Source: JAFECT01 sp964432415 (GTDB taxonomy: Bacteria; Pseudomonadota; Alphaproteobacteria; Caulobacterales; Caulobacteraceae). From it: 64,000 bases of DNA. The notes under the pieces were generated by a model. The model did not search any database. It was not told where the DNA came from and saw only the letters and a program-made list of their open reading frames with translations. Position 1 is the stretch's first letter. The number at the start of each line of letters is the position of its first letter. The stretch spans positions 62,001 to 126,000 of the forward strand of contig CAYSNW010000003.1 in assembly GCA_964432415.1 (NCBI GenBank), in the 5' to 3' direction. A program made the translations under genes and the position numbers. Shown here one piece after another: positions 1 to 8,961 of the stretch.

Positions 1-2006
1 AGTTTCTCGTCGCCTCGGCGGACTTTCGCCTGGGCACGCCGGGCGGCCTGATCATCTCCGGTCCGAACGCCTTCGCCATTCAGTTCACCGGCACGGGAAC
101 GACCTCCGCGTTCAATCAGGGCACGGCGGCGGGCACGTACAAGCTGGGCGGAACGCCGAACGACATCTCCGCCGGCTATCAACTGCTTGTTCCGGTGAGG
201 TACGCCAACGTCTACAGCCGCGCGAGCTACGCCCTCACCGACACCATCACCGGCTATGCCGAAGCGTCCTTCGCCTCCTCCGAGACGAAAAACACCAGTG
301 TCGCCTACCCGTCGCTCGGCTCGATCGTGATCAAGGGCGACAACGCCTACCTGCCCGCGTCCCTGGCGGGGACCAGCTTCGCGCTCGGCAAAATCTTTGA
401 ACCCCTGGGCCTGCCCCAGGTGGAAAACGATCGCAATATCGGTCGCGTGGCGCTCGGCCTGGACGGAACGTTCGGGTCCGGCTGGACGTGGAACGCCTAC
501 TATCAGTACGGCGCCAGCAACATCAAAAACGTGGTCGCGAACGATCCGCTGATCGCCAACATCGGGCTCGCCACGGACGCGGTGCTCAGCGGTGGTCAGA
601 TCGTCTGCCGCTCCACAATCGCCAACCCGACCAACGGCTGCCAGCCGCTCAACCCCTTCGGGACGGCGCCCTCTTCCACGGCGGCGATCAACTACGTCAC
701 TGGTCGCGCGGTCCAGGAAACGGGCCTGCATGAAAATGTGATCGCGGCCAGTGTGCACGGCGAACTCTTCTCGTTGCCGGCCGGCCGGGTATCGGTGGCC
801 GCCGGCGCCGAATACCGCACCGAGCAATACAGTGCGAACGCAGATACGCCTTCGCTGACCAACAGCTACTGGCTTGGGAACTACAAGCCCGGGCACGGCA
901 AGTACGAGGTGTCCGAGGAGTTTGTCGACGCGGTGTTCCCGATCCTGAAGGACCTCCCGTTCGCCAAGACGCTCGACTTCGAAGGCGCCGTTCGCGGCAC
1001 CAACTACAGCACCAGCGGCCAGGTCTGGACCTACAAGGCGGGTCTGAGCTGGGCCGTGAACGACGCCCTGCGCTTCCGTGCGACGCACTCGCGCGACATC
1101 CGCGCGCCCAACCTGAACGACCTCTATCTCGGGGGCCAGTCCAACAGCGCGATCTTCCTCGATCCGCAGCACGGCAATGCGGGCACGACGGCGCTGCAGA
1201 TCACCTCGGGCAACACCGCTCTACAGCCCGAGATCGCCGCAACGGACTCGGTCGGCTTCATCTACAGGCCGCAATGGTTCGAGGGCTTCTCGCTGTCGAT
1301 CGACTACTACCGGATCAACGTCGACGGGGCGATCACCACCCTGACGGGCCAGCAAATCGTCAACAACTGCGGGCTCGGCGGGAACGTCTACTGCCAGTCC
1401 GTCATCCGCAACGGCGCCGGAACCATCACCCAGGTCAATGTCGTTCCCTTCAACGCCGCCTCGGAAAAAGAAGCCGGCGTGGACTATGAAGTCAGCTACA
1501 CCTCTGACCTGAACCGGCTGTTCTCAGGGGCGCCAGGCCGGTTCACGGTCCGCTCGCTGGGCACCAATACCCAGGAACGCTCGCGGGCCGCCTTCGGCGT
1601 CACGACCAACCTGCTCGGCCAGATTTCAATCGCCAACAGCGCGCCGCCGCGGTGGCGCTGGTTCAACACCCTGTCCTACCAGGTCGGCCCCAGCATGACG
1701 CAGCTGTCGATGCGCTACATCGGCCCGGGCGTGTACGACAACACCTACCACACCTCGACGACGCCCACGAACGCGCTCTCGATCAACACCAATACGATCA
1801 AGAGCTCGACGCTGTTCGACATCTCCCAGTCCTGGAAGGTCGATCTCGGCGGGCATCCGGCGGAGCTGTTCGGCATCGTGGAGAACGTATTCGACACGGC
1901 CCCGCCCGTCGCAGCGGTCGCCTCGTTCCTCTACCCGGGGGTCAATCCGTCCTACCATGACACCATCGGCCGACAGTTCCGCATCGGCCTTCGCTTCAAA
2001 TACTGA
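1..2006 (+). CDS. TonB-dependent receptor, C-terminal part (5' end outside window)
   Basis: The reading frame is open from base 3 to the TGA at 2004-2006, so the gene starts before the window. About 667 residues are visible: end of the plug, then the beta-barrel. Family signs are the segment with RAPNLNDLYLGG, the motif NTALQPEIAA (equivalent of the usual 'NPxLKPE' strand), alternating aromatic beta strands and a C-terminal aromatic residue (RFKY), as expected for BAM-inserted outer-membrane proteins. It would import a ligand too large for porins, using TonB energy. A carboxylesterase gene follows after about 105 bases, suggesting that the ligand may be an ester. The substrate cannot be told from sequence. 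Family assignment is secure. Confidence 0.93.
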   Translation, partial: FLVASADFRLGTPGGLIISGPNAFAIQFTGTGTTSAFNQGTAAGTYKLGGTPNDISAGYQLLVPVRYANVYSRASYALTDTITGYAEASFASSETKNTSVAYPSLGSIVIKGDNAYLPASLAGTSFALGKIFEPLGLPQVENDRNIGRVALGLDGTFGSGWTWNAYYQYGASNIKNVVANDPLIANIGLATDAVLSGGQIVCRSTIANPTNGCQPLNPFGTAPSSTAAINYVTGRAVQETGLHENVIAASVHGELFSLPAGRVSVAAGAEYRTEQYSANADTPSLTNSYWLGNYKPGHGKYEVSEEFVDAVFPILKDLPFAKTLDFEGAVRGTNYSTSGQVWTYKAGLSWAVNDALRFRATHSRDIRAPNLNDLYLGGQSNSAIFLDPQHGNAGTTALQITSGNTALQPEIAATDSVGFIYRPQWFEGFSLSIDYYRINVDGAITTLTGQQIVNNCGLGGNVYCQSVIRNGAGTITQVNVVPFNAASEKEAGVDYEVSYTSDLNRLFSGAPGRFTVRSLGTNTQERSRAAFGVTTNLLGQISIANSAPPRWRWFNTLSYQVGPSMTQLSMRYIGPGVYDNTYHTSTTPTNALSINTNTIKSSTLFDISQSWKVDLGGHPAELFGIVENVFDTAPPVAAVASFLYPGVNPSYHDTIGRQFRIGLRFKY

Positions 2007-2111
2007 AGGGTCAGGAGGGCTTGCCCCAAGCGGGCCCTCCTGACCACCGTTCGCCGACCGCCTCAGTAACCGCCCTTGGCGAGGTGCGCCGGGGATTTGC
2101 AGGGAACAAGA

Positions 2112-3650
2112 ATGTCCAAGCTGCTTGACCAGAACGTCGTCACAACCACGGCCGGAAAGGTTCGCGGCGATCGGCGCGGTCGAGTGGCCAGGTTCCGCGG
2201 GATTCCCTACGGCGCCCCGGTTGCGGGCGAGGCCCGCTTCCGCCCGGCCGCGCCGGCGGCGCCCTGGTCCGGCGTGCGCGACGCCCTGGCGCTCGGGCCG
2301 GCCTGCCCGCAGAACCGCAACGCCACCATGAACCTGTTCGCCCTGCCCGAGATCCAGGCGCTGGTCGGGCCGGCCATCACCATCACCCAGCCCATGGACG
2401 AGAACTGCCTGGCGCTCAATGTCTGGAGCCCTGGCCTGAGGCCGCATGTGGCGAAGAAGCCGGTGATGGTCTGGTTGCATGGCGGCGGATTCTTTGCCGG
2501 ATCTTCCGGCTCCGCCCCCTACGACGGGGAGCGTCTCGCCGATGTCGGGGACGTCGTGGTCGTCTCCCTCAACCACCGCATCAACCTCTTCGGCTTTCTG
2601 CAGCTCGGGGCCATCGCCGGCGACGACTACCGATCGTCCGGCAACGTCGGGCTGCTCGACATCGTGATCGCCCTGAAGTGGGTGCGCGACAACATCGCTC
2701 AATTCGGGGGCGACCCGAACAATGTGACGATCTTCGGCGAGTCCGGGGGCGCGGGAAAGGTCAGCGTGCTGCTGGCGATGCCGGCGGCCCATGGCCTGTT
2801 CCACAAGGCGATTGTGCAGAGCGGCTCCCACACGACCGTGCTGAGTGCTGACGCCGCCACCGTCCTGGCCGACAAGGTCCTGACCGGCGCCGGCCTGAAG
2901 CGGGCGGAGTGGCGCAAGCTGCTGAGCTTGTCGACCGCGCAGCTGGTCGCCGCCTGCGTCTCCGATCCGGCGCTGGTGGCGCTCGGGCCGGTCGCGGACG
3001 GCGTCGAGATCGCCCAGACGGACCTGTTGAAGATCGCGCCGGTCGACGGCGGCGTCGTGCCCATGATCATCGGCACCACCCACGACGAGGCGCGCCTGCT
3101 GTTCGCGGGCGATCAGGCCGCATTCAACATGGATGTCGAGGGCCTGCGCACCCGCGTCGCGCGACTGACCGGCGGGAGCGCCGCGGCGGACCGGCTGATC
3201 GCCGCCTACAGCGCTGCGCAGCCCGGCATGAGCCCCTCGGACTTGTACTTCCTCATCGGCACAGACCTGGCCATGCGCAACAAGGCCGTGCACCAGGCCG
3301 AGCACCGGGTCGCGGCGGGTGCGGCCGTCTACATGTACCGCTTCGATTGGCGCTCTCCCCTGTTCGGCGGGAAGTACGGCGCGGTGCACGGCATCGACAT
3401 CCCGTTTGTGTTCGACACGCCCGACTCCCTGGGCGCCGTGGGTCCGAGCCCGGCGCGTTTCGCGCTCGCCGACGTGGTCAGCCGGGCCTGGGCCCATTTC
3501 AGCCGGACCGGCGATCCGAACCATCCCGGCCTTCCGCCCTGGCCCCGATACGATGCGACGAAGCGTTGGACCATGATCTTCGACGAGCCCCCGAAAGCGG
3601 TCGCTGTCGCGCCGATCGTGCAGCCGGCCGCGGCCGGAACTGGGGGCTGA
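2112..3650 (+). CDS. Type-B carboxylesterase (para-nitrobenzyl esterase family)
   Basis: A 512-residue alpha/beta hydrolase of the carboxylesterase type B/cholinesterase fold, hydrolysing carboxylic esters. Visible motifs: oxyanion-hole HGGGFFAG near residue 123; nucleophile elbow GESGGAG with Ser about 211; acidic residue in THDEARLLF (Glu about 326); histidine in AVHGIDIPF (His about 426). The ATG at 2112 is chosen because AGGGAA lies just upstream and the protein then opens with MSKLLDQN; an ATG 36 bases earlier lacks such a site. There is no clear signal peptide, so it may be cytoplasmic. It follows a TonB receptor and precedes a Tat-signal ORF by 4 bases, fitting an uptake-and-hydrolysis locus. 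The natural substrate is unknown. Confidence 0.92.
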   Translation: MSKLLDQNVVTTTAGKVRGDRRGRVARFRGIPYGAPVAGEARFRPAAPAAPWSGVRDALALGPACPQNRNATMNLFALPEIQALVGPAITITQPMDENCLALNVWSPGLRPHVAKKPVMVWLHGGGFFAGSSGSAPYDGERLADVGDVVVVSLNHRINLFGFLQLGAIAGDDYRSSGNVGLLDIVIALKWVRDNIAQFGGDPNNVTIFGESGGAGKVSVLLAMPAAHGLFHKAIVQSGSHTTVLSADAATVLADKVLTGAGLKRAEWRKLLSLSTAQLVAACVSDPALVALGPVADGVEIAQTDLLKIAPVDGGVVPMIIGTTHDEARLLFAGDQAAFNMDVEGLRTRVARLTGGSAAADRLIAAYSAAQPGMSPSDLYFLIGTDLAMRNKAVHQAEHRVAAGAAVYMYRFDWRSPLFGGKYGAVHGIDIPFVFDTPDSLGAVGPSPARFALADVVSRAWAHFSRTGDPNHPGLPPWPRYDATKRWTMIFDEPPKAVAVAPIVQPAAAGTGG

Positions 3651-3654
3651 CGCC

Positions 3655-3840
3655 ATGAACCGCAGCCCGATCAAACTCAGCCGGCGTGGGATGTTTTTCG
3701 CCGGCGCCGCCGCCGCGGGCAGCCTGGCGGTCGGCCTTCCCCGAAGGGCGGCGGCCGGATCTTCCGTGAGATCCGACAAGGGTCGGAACGTCGACGAGTT
3801 CGCCCACGCGCACATCTCCATCTACCTGATGGCGCTGTGA
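3655..3840 (+). CDS. Short Tat-signal protein, possibly a truncated gene
   Basis: A 61-residue ORF starting 4 bases after the esterase stop. Residues 9-32 look like a twin-arginine signal (SRRGMFF followed by an Ala/Gly-rich hydrophobic stretch and AAAG). Only about 28 residues would remain after cleavage, which is short for a Tat substrate. No continuation was seen in other frames downstream, so it may be the 5' remnant of a larger exported oxidoreductase subunit or a genuinely small protein. The tight spacing argues that it is co-transcribed with the esterase. Function not recognised. Confidence 0.5.
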   Translation: MNRSPIKLSRRGMFFAGAAAAGSLAVGLPRRAAAGSSVRSDKGRNVDEFAHAHISIYLMAL

Positions 3841-3973
3841 GATTCCCTCGCTGACGCAGGCCGGCGGCGCATGCGCCGGTTCGGACGCCCCCCAACTGCA
3901 AGGAAGCCAGCCGCGCCACGGCCTGTGGAGCTGCGTCAATCGCGGTGACAGAAGAAGATGCTCCGGCTTACCT

Positions 3974-4029
3974 ATCTGATAGGTGTTATAAATATCAGAT
4001 AGGTCTTGAATCCTGTCAGATAGATGTTA
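3974..4029 (+). promoter_or_regulatory. Three direct repeats before the AraC gene, probable activator site
   Basis: Three copies of a 15-base unit lie in tandem: ATCTGATAGGTGTTA (3974-3988), ATCAGATAGGTCTTG (3994-4008) and GTCAGATAGATGTTA (4015-4029). Centre-to-centre spacing is 20 and 21 bases, two helical turns, all in the same orientation. This is the geometry AraC-family proteins use (half-sites as direct repeats about 21 bp apart). The DNA here is AT-rich against its surroundings. Autoregulation by the adjacent AraC protein is the simplest inference. Confidence 0.6.
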
Positions 4030-4083
4030 ACGTCGCTGTCGATGCGCTCGCTAGAGGCGCACGGCGAAGGGATGCGACGCTCG

Positions 4084-4947
4084 ATGAACCAGATGGCTCA
4101 GATCGCTTCATCTTGGGAGGACGGGGCCCAGGCCCTTGGCGGCGGCGAGCCGCTTCCCGAAAAGCCCGATCTGCTGAGGATTTCCGACGAGCTCTGCGTC
4201 GCCTTTGTCGCCAGTGGCGGGGCCGCGCCGCCTGAGCTTCTGGCGGATTGCGCGGGCTCGCGGCTGTTTGTCTACACCTACAACGACAGCGACGATGCGG
4301 GCCGCAATGTCGCCAATCTGCAGATCGCGGACCCCGCGAGCGTGGCTGTCGGCATGGGCCGAAGGATTTTTTGCCGGCTGAGCCGCGAATGGCTGGCGGG
4401 TTTCGCCGCAGGCGAGACGGCCGCCGAACCGCCGGACGGGGCCTTCTATCTTTCCCCGGCGCTGTTCAGCATCGGGGCGGCGGCGATGGACACCGCACAC
4501 CGGGGGCCGGCGCGCTTCATGTACCGTTCGGCCAAATGCCTGGAGCTGATCTGTGAGACGCTCAGGGCCTGGTACGGCGGCGGGCTCACGCCGCTGGTTC
4601 CCGGGACGTCGCTTTCCCTGGCCGACAACCGGCGGCTCATGCAGGCGCGCGCGATGATCGCGCAAGACTACCGTAACAAGCTCACCCTCGACTCGATCGG
4701 CCGGGCCTGCGGCTTGAACCGGGCCAAGCTGACCCGTGGGTTTCGGGAGTTGTTCGGCTGCTCGGTCTCGGAGTTTCTCTGCGAAGTGCGCCTGGTCGGG
4801 GCGGCGGAGCAGCTTCGCCTGACCGAGCGGGCGGTCTCCACGATCGGCTACGAGTCCGGCTACGACAACAACGCCAGCTTTTCGCGGGCCTTTTCACGCC
4901 ACTTCGGTGTGGCGCCGTCGGTGTTTCGCAACGCCGCCACGGTGTGA
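4084..4947 (+). CDS. AraC-family transcriptional regulator
   Basis: About 287 residues with a C-terminal double helix-turn-helix. The first HTH is around LDSIGRACGLNRAKLTRGF and the second around IGYESGYDNNASFSRAF, followed by the usual HFGVAPSVFR ending. The N-terminal 170 residues are an effector/dimerisation region without a recognised fold. The start is uncertain: the frame is open from 4024, but that ATG lies inside the third upstream repeat; ATGs at 4072 and 4084 are better placed and GAAGGG at 4066-4071 could serve the latter. It sits between the esterase locus and a GntR gene, so regulation of the neighbouring uptake/hydrolysis genes is plausible but inferred. Confidence 0.9.
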   Translation: MNQMAQIASSWEDGAQALGGGEPLPEKPDLLRISDELCVAFVASGGAAPPELLADCAGSRLFVYTYNDSDDAGRNVANLQIADPASVAVGMGRRIFCRLSREWLAGFAAGETAAEPPDGAFYLSPALFSIGAAAMDTAHRGPARFMYRSAKCLELICETLRAWYGGGLTPLVPGTSLSLADNRRLMQARAMIAQDYRNKLTLDSIGRACGLNRAKLTRGFRELFGCSVSEFLCEVRLVGAAEQLRLTERAVSTIGYESGYDNNASFSRAFSRHFGVAPSVFRNAATV

Positions 4948-5045
4948 TCGGCGTCGGGTTGTGCATGAAATCCCGCCGGGACTCGTCTAGACTGTAGCCG
5001 TCTGCGCTCGGCGACCTTGCGCCTGCATGCCAGCAAACGGAATTC

Positions 5046-5789
5046 ATGGACGCCGTGTCGGTCCCATCGTTACAGCCCCTGCCGCTCCGCTCCGACCAGG
5101 ATGCGCCGAGCCGCGTCCAGCAGGCCATGGACCGGGTCACCGGACATATCCGCGCCCACCGGCTCAAGGTCGGGGATGAGCTGCCAAGCGAGGGCGAGTT
5201 CGCCCGCGACCTCGGGGTCAGCCGTTCGGTCATCCGCGAAGCTTTCGGAGCCCTGGCGGCGCTCAGGCTGGTGGACGTCGGCAACGGACGGCGTCCTCGC
5301 GTCAGCGCGATCAACGTCTCGGTGATGGGCCTTTCCCTCGACCACGCGGTCGATACCGAGCAGGTCAGCGTTCAGGACGTGTGGGAGCTCCGGCGCGGTC
5401 TGGAGGTGCAGTCGGCCGCCCTCGCCGCGGCCCGCCGCACCGAGGAAGAGGCTGACCACATCCTCAACCTGGCGAGGCGCATGGCCAGGCTCCGGCTGGA
5501 CCTCGACCAGGTGGTCCGCTGCGATGTCGCCTTCCACAGCGCCATCGCGGCCGCCAGCCACAACCCGCTGCTGGCCCAGGTCATCACCTCCTTCGGCCCC
5601 CTGATGGACAAGGCCGTCCCTGCGGCCTGGAGCACACGGACCACGGAGCAGGAGATCGACGAGATGCTCCAGAAGCATCTGGCGGTCGCCGAGGCCATCA
5701 TCAATGGCGATCCCGATGCCGCCACTCGCGCGATGGACGACCATTTCGACCGCACGGTGAGCGATCTGCTAGCGGCGAACCAGAGCTAA
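5046..5789 (+). CDS. GntR-family regulator, FadR subfamily with FCD domain
   Basis: 247 residues. The winged helix (about residues 25-85) contains LPSEGEFARDLGVSRSVIREAF, the typical GntR recognition helix. An all-alpha FCD ligand domain (about 105-235) carries the conserved pattern DVAFHSAIAAASHN and ends with the AIINGDPDAATRAMDDHF helix. FCD regulators usually bind carboxylic acids through a metal and repress catabolic genes. The gene is convergent with an MFS transporter whose stop codon it overlaps by 4 bases, so control of that transporter and of the FAD monooxygenase beyond it is likely. CGGAA lies just before the ATG. Confidence 0.93.
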   Translation: MDAVSVPSLQPLPLRSDQDAPSRVQQAMDRVTGHIRAHRLKVGDELPSEGEFARDLGVSRSVIREAFGALAALRLVDVGNGRRPRVSAINVSVMGLSLDHAVDTEQVSVQDVWELRRGLEVQSAALAAARRTEEEADHILNLARRMARLRLDLDQVVRCDVAFHSAIAAASHNPLLAQVITSFGPLMDKAVPAAWSTRTTEQEIDEMLQKHLAVAEAIINGDPDAATRAMDDHFDRTVSDLLAANQS

Positions 5790-7075
5790 CGGCGACCGGA
5801 CCTCAGGCGCGAGCGCTGGGTGAGCATGAGCAGGCCCGCGAAGATGAGGGCGGCCCCCAGCATCAGCAGGCCGGACCCGTAGCCGCCGGTCCGTTCCTTC
5901 AGGACACCGATCGCGCTGGGCGCAAAGTATCCGCTGAGGTTGCCGATCGCGTTGATCAGCGCGATGCCGGCGGCGGCCGCCGCCCCGGTGAGCCTGGCCG
6001 TGGGTACGGTCCAGAACGAGGACAGCGCCGCGAAGATGCCCGCCGCAGCGATCGAGATCGCCGCCATGCTGAGCACGGGATCGTGGACATTGGCGGCCCA
6101 GATGAAACCCGCGCCGCCCACCAGGGCCGGAAGCGCCACATGCAGGACCCGCTCCCGCGTGGCGTCGGAATGCCGCCCCCAGAGAAACATCACCAGCGCG
6201 CCCAGGGCGTAGGGGGCAGCCGCGATGAGACCGACGCGCTGATTGTCGAGCCCTCCGAAGCCCTTGACGATCTGAGGAAGCCAGAACCCCAGGCCGTAGA
6301 GACCGGCCACCAGGCCGAAGTAGATCGCGGCGTAGAGCCAGACGTCCGCGCGCAGCAGCGCCGCGCCGAGTCCATGCCCATGGGCGGCCGAAACTCGGGC
6401 CGCCTCCTCGTCGAGCACGGCGGCGACGGAAGCCTTCTCTTCCGCTGAAAGCCAGCGGGCGGCGGCGGGGCCGTTAGGCAGGTAGGCCAGGGCGGCGGCC
6501 CCAAGCAACAGGGCGGGAAAGCCCTCGACGATGAACAGCCACTGCCATCCCTGCAGGCCAAAGCCCTGAAGGCCCAGGAGCGCCGTCGACAGGGGCGCCC
6601 CGACGGCGCTCGATATGGGAACGGCGAGCAGAAAGCCGGCCATGATCCGGCCGCGGCGTTCGTTCGGGAACCACTGGGTCAGATAGAGGATCACGGCGGG
6701 AAAGAACCCCGCCTCGGCGACGCCGAGTATGAAGCGGACAACCCAGAAGCTCTCCTTGCTCCACACGAACGCCGTCGCCGCGGACACCAACCCCCAGGTC
6801 CACATGATGATCGCGATCCAGCGCGGGGCGCCGACGCGCAGCAGGATCAGGTTGCTGGGGATCTCGAAGAGGAAGTAGCCGATGAAGAAGATGCCGGCGC
6901 CGAAGCCGTAGGCGCTCGCTGACAGACCGAGGTCCGCCTGCATGGTCAGCGCGGCGAATCCGACATTCACGCGGTCGATGAAGGACACGAAATAGAGCAG
7001 GCCCAGCAACGGCAACAGACGCCAGGCCGCGCGGCCGAACGCGCGACGCCCCACGGTCTCGGTCGTGTCGGACAT
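5786..7075 (-). CDS. MFS transporter, anion:cation symporter (ACS) family
   Basis: 429 residues with about 12 membrane segments. The N-terminal pattern LYFVSFIDRVNVGFAAL and the ERRGRIMAGF loop after helix 4 (with FFPAVILYLTQWFPNE) are hallmarks of the ACS family of organic-anion/H+ or Na+ symporters (phthalate, glucarate, 4-hydroxyphenylacetate permeases). It probably imports an organic acid across the inner membrane. It is convergent with the GntR/FCD gene (4-bp overlap) and divergent from an FAD monooxygenase 362 bases away. Together with the esterase this suggests import of an acid released by ester hydrolysis. The substrate is not visible in the sequence. Confidence 0.92.
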   Translation of the reverse strand: MSDTTETVGRRAFGRAAWRLLPLLGLLYFVSFIDRVNVGFAALTMQADLGLSASAYGFGAGIFFIGYFLFEIPSNLILLRVGAPRWIAIIMWTWGLVSAATAFVWSKESFWVVRFILGVAEAGFFPAVILYLTQWFPNERRGRIMAGFLLAVPISSAVGAPLSTALLGLQGFGLQGWQWLFIVEGFPALLLGAAALAYLPNGPAAARWLSAEEKASVAAVLDEEAARVSAAHGHGLGAALLRADVWLYAAIYFGLVAGLYGLGFWLPQIVKGFGGLDNQRVGLIAAAPYALGALVMFLWGRHSDATRERVLHVALPALVGGAGFIWAANVHDPVLSMAAISIAAAGIFAALSSFWTVPTARLTGAAAAAGIALINAIGNLSGYFAPSAIGVLKERTGGYGSGLLMLGAALIFAGLLMLTQRSRLRSGRR

Positions 7076-7437
7076 GTCGAGGCCTTCCCTGGGCTAGCGA
7101 ACGAACGCTGGAGCGCCGGGGGCATTGGCCCACAGCTCAAACCCAAGTGTAGGGCCTGGTTTCAAGGGCACACGCGGATATGCCGTTCCCGCAGGATCAT
7201 TCGGTTTGCCCAGCGGCGCGAGTTCGCAGCCGCTGCCCCGGGCCCGGCAGCTTTAGGGAAGGTGGGAGGCCGGACGCGGGCGCGCTCAGCGCTGCTCCGC
7301 CAATACCGATATGGGGCCAAACTAAAAAAGTTCAAGAATTGCCGGACCTTATCCTGTGGTTCAAAGAAACTCCCTTAAAAAACAATCACGTGCCGCCCGT
7401 CCACCGGTCGCGGACCGGTACAGATGGGGAGCTGACC
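7076..7437. other. Divergent intergenic region, no gene seen
   Basis: 362 bases between the MFS start (minus) and the FAD monooxygenase start (plus); it must hold both promoters. An open frame runs in from 7180 in the monooxygenase frame, but its residues look non-coding and a good ribosome site (GGGGA at 7426-7430) points to 7438. A small palindrome, GACATGTC, overlaps the MFS start codon. No clear GntR-type operator was found. Confidence 0.5.
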
Positions 7438-8934
7438 ATGCGCGACGTGGATGTCCTGATCGTGGGCGCGGGCCCGACCGGGCTGATGCTGGCGGGGGAG
7501 CTGGCCCTGGCGGGGGTCGACGCCGCCATCCTGGAGCGGCGCCCCGATCAGGAGATCGCCGGCGTGCGCGCCGGGGGCCTGCACGCCCGGACCCTGGAGG
7601 TGCTGGACCAGCGCGGCCTCGTCGAGCGGTTCCTGGCCGAGGGGCAGAAGGCCCAGGTCACCGGGTTCGCCGCGGTCCACTTCGACATCTCGGCCTTTCC
7701 GACGCGGCACAACTACACGCTCGGTCTATGGCAGGCCCACATCGAGCGGATCCTGGCCGGCTGGGCCGGGGAACTGCGGGTACCGATCCATCGCGGCTGC
7801 GAGGTCGCGGGCTTCAGCCAGGACGAGGCGGGCATTGAGGTCCGGCTGGCGGACGGGCGCGCGCTGCGGGCGCGGTATCTGGTCGGGTGCGACGGCGGGC
7901 GCAGCTTGGTGCGCAAGACGGCCGGCATCGACTTCCCGGGATCGGACCCGACCACCTCCAGCCTGCTGGCCGTGGTCGAGATGAGCGAGGAGCCACCGCT
8001 GGGCGTGCGCCAGGACGCCACCGGAACCCACGGCCTGGGGCGGATGGAGTACGAGATCCGCGACGGCGAGATCATCTACAAGAACGAGGGGCCGGTCCGG
8101 GTGATGATCACCGAGGCGGGCGCCGGCGCCACGGGCGAACCCACGTTTGAGGACATCCGGGCGGGGCTGGTCCGCGTCTACGGGACCGACTTCGGGGCGC
8201 ACAGCCCGAGCTCGATTTCGCGCTTCACCGACATGAGCCGTCAGGCGGCGGCCTATCGCCAGGGCCGGGTGCTGTTGGCCGGCGACGCGGCGCACGTGCA
8301 CGCCCCGGACGGCGGACAGGGCCTGAACACGGGCGTGCAGGACGCGGTGAACCTGGGATGGAAGCTGGCCCAGGCAGTCAAGGGCGTCGCGCCGGACTCA
8401 TTGCTCGACACCTACCACGCCGAGCGCCACCCGGTGGGGGCGCGGATCCTGCGCAACACCATGGCGGCGGCGATGCTGCGCAGGCCGGACGAGCGGACGC
8501 GGGCGGTCAGGGAGGTGGTTGGCGAGCTTCTGGCGATGGAGGAGCCGCGCAGGCACATGGCCGGGATGATGACCGGGCTGGATATCCGCTACGACTTTGG
8601 CGAGGGCCACCCGCTGCTGGGACGGCGGACGCCCGACCTGGAGGTGGAGACGGACGCCGGGCCCGTGCGCGTGTTCAACCTTTTGCACGCGGGGCGGCCC
8701 GTGCTGATCAATTTCGGCGCGCCCGGGACGGTCGACGCCGGAGCCTGGCGAGAGCGGGTGCGGAGCGTGGAGGCGCGCTACGACGGGGCGTGGGAATTGC
8801 CGGTGGTGGGTGTGGTCGAGGCGCCGGCGGCGGTGCTGGTGCGGCCGGATGGGCATGTGGCGTGGGTGGGACGGGGTGACGTCGAAGGGCTGGCCGAGGC
8901 GATGACGCGATGGTTTGGGGCCCCTGGCCGATAG
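7438..8934 (+). CDS. FAD-dependent aromatic monooxygenase (PheA/MhpA/rifampicin monooxygenase-like)
   Basis: 498 residues. N-terminal Rossmann motif GAGPTGLMLA with Glu in ILERR; the conserved GCDGGRS motif follows near residues 157-163. The second FAD motif GDAAHVHAPDGGQGLNTG lies near 280-297. The C-terminal ~100 residues form the thioredoxin-like domain seen in phenol hydroxylase-type class A flavoprotein monooxygenases. It would hydroxylate an aromatic or polyketide-like substrate with NAD(P)H and oxygen. ATG 7438 is preceded by GGGGA at 7-base spacing. Divergent from the MFS transporter, it fits a catabolic or detoxifying cluster. The substrate is unknown. Confidence 0.9.
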   Translation: MRDVDVLIVGAGPTGLMLAGELALAGVDAAILERRPDQEIAGVRAGGLHARTLEVLDQRGLVERFLAEGQKAQVTGFAAVHFDISAFPTRHNYTLGLWQAHIERILAGWAGELRVPIHRGCEVAGFSQDEAGIEVRLADGRALRARYLVGCDGGRSLVRKTAGIDFPGSDPTTSSLLAVVEMSEEPPLGVRQDATGTHGLGRMEYEIRDGEIIYKNEGPVRVMITEAGAGATGEPTFEDIRAGLVRVYGTDFGAHSPSSISRFTDMSRQAAAYRQGRVLLAGDAAHVHAPDGGQGLNTGVQDAVNLGWKLAQAVKGVAPDSLLDTYHAERHPVGARILRNTMAAAMLRRPDERTRAVREVVGELLAMEEPRRHMAGMMTGLDIRYDFGEGHPLLGRRTPDLEVETDAGPVRVFNLLHAGRPVLINFGAPGTVDAGAWRERVRSVEARYDGAWELPVVGVVEAPAAVLVRPDGHVAWVGRGDVEGLAEAMTRWFGAPGR

Positions 8935-8961
8935 GGCCGGGGCGGCGCTAGAGTCCTTCGC

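Noticed and set aside
1626..3821. 731-codon open frame antisense to the TonB receptor and esterase
   Set aside because: Arg/Gly/His-rich shadow typical of GC-rich genes; no ribosome site or domain, and the opposite strand has clear families.
7180..7437. N-terminal extension of the FAD monooxygenase
   Set aside because: Residues before 7438 do not look coding, and GGGGA sits at the right distance from the ATG at 7438, which opens directly into the FAD-binding fold.
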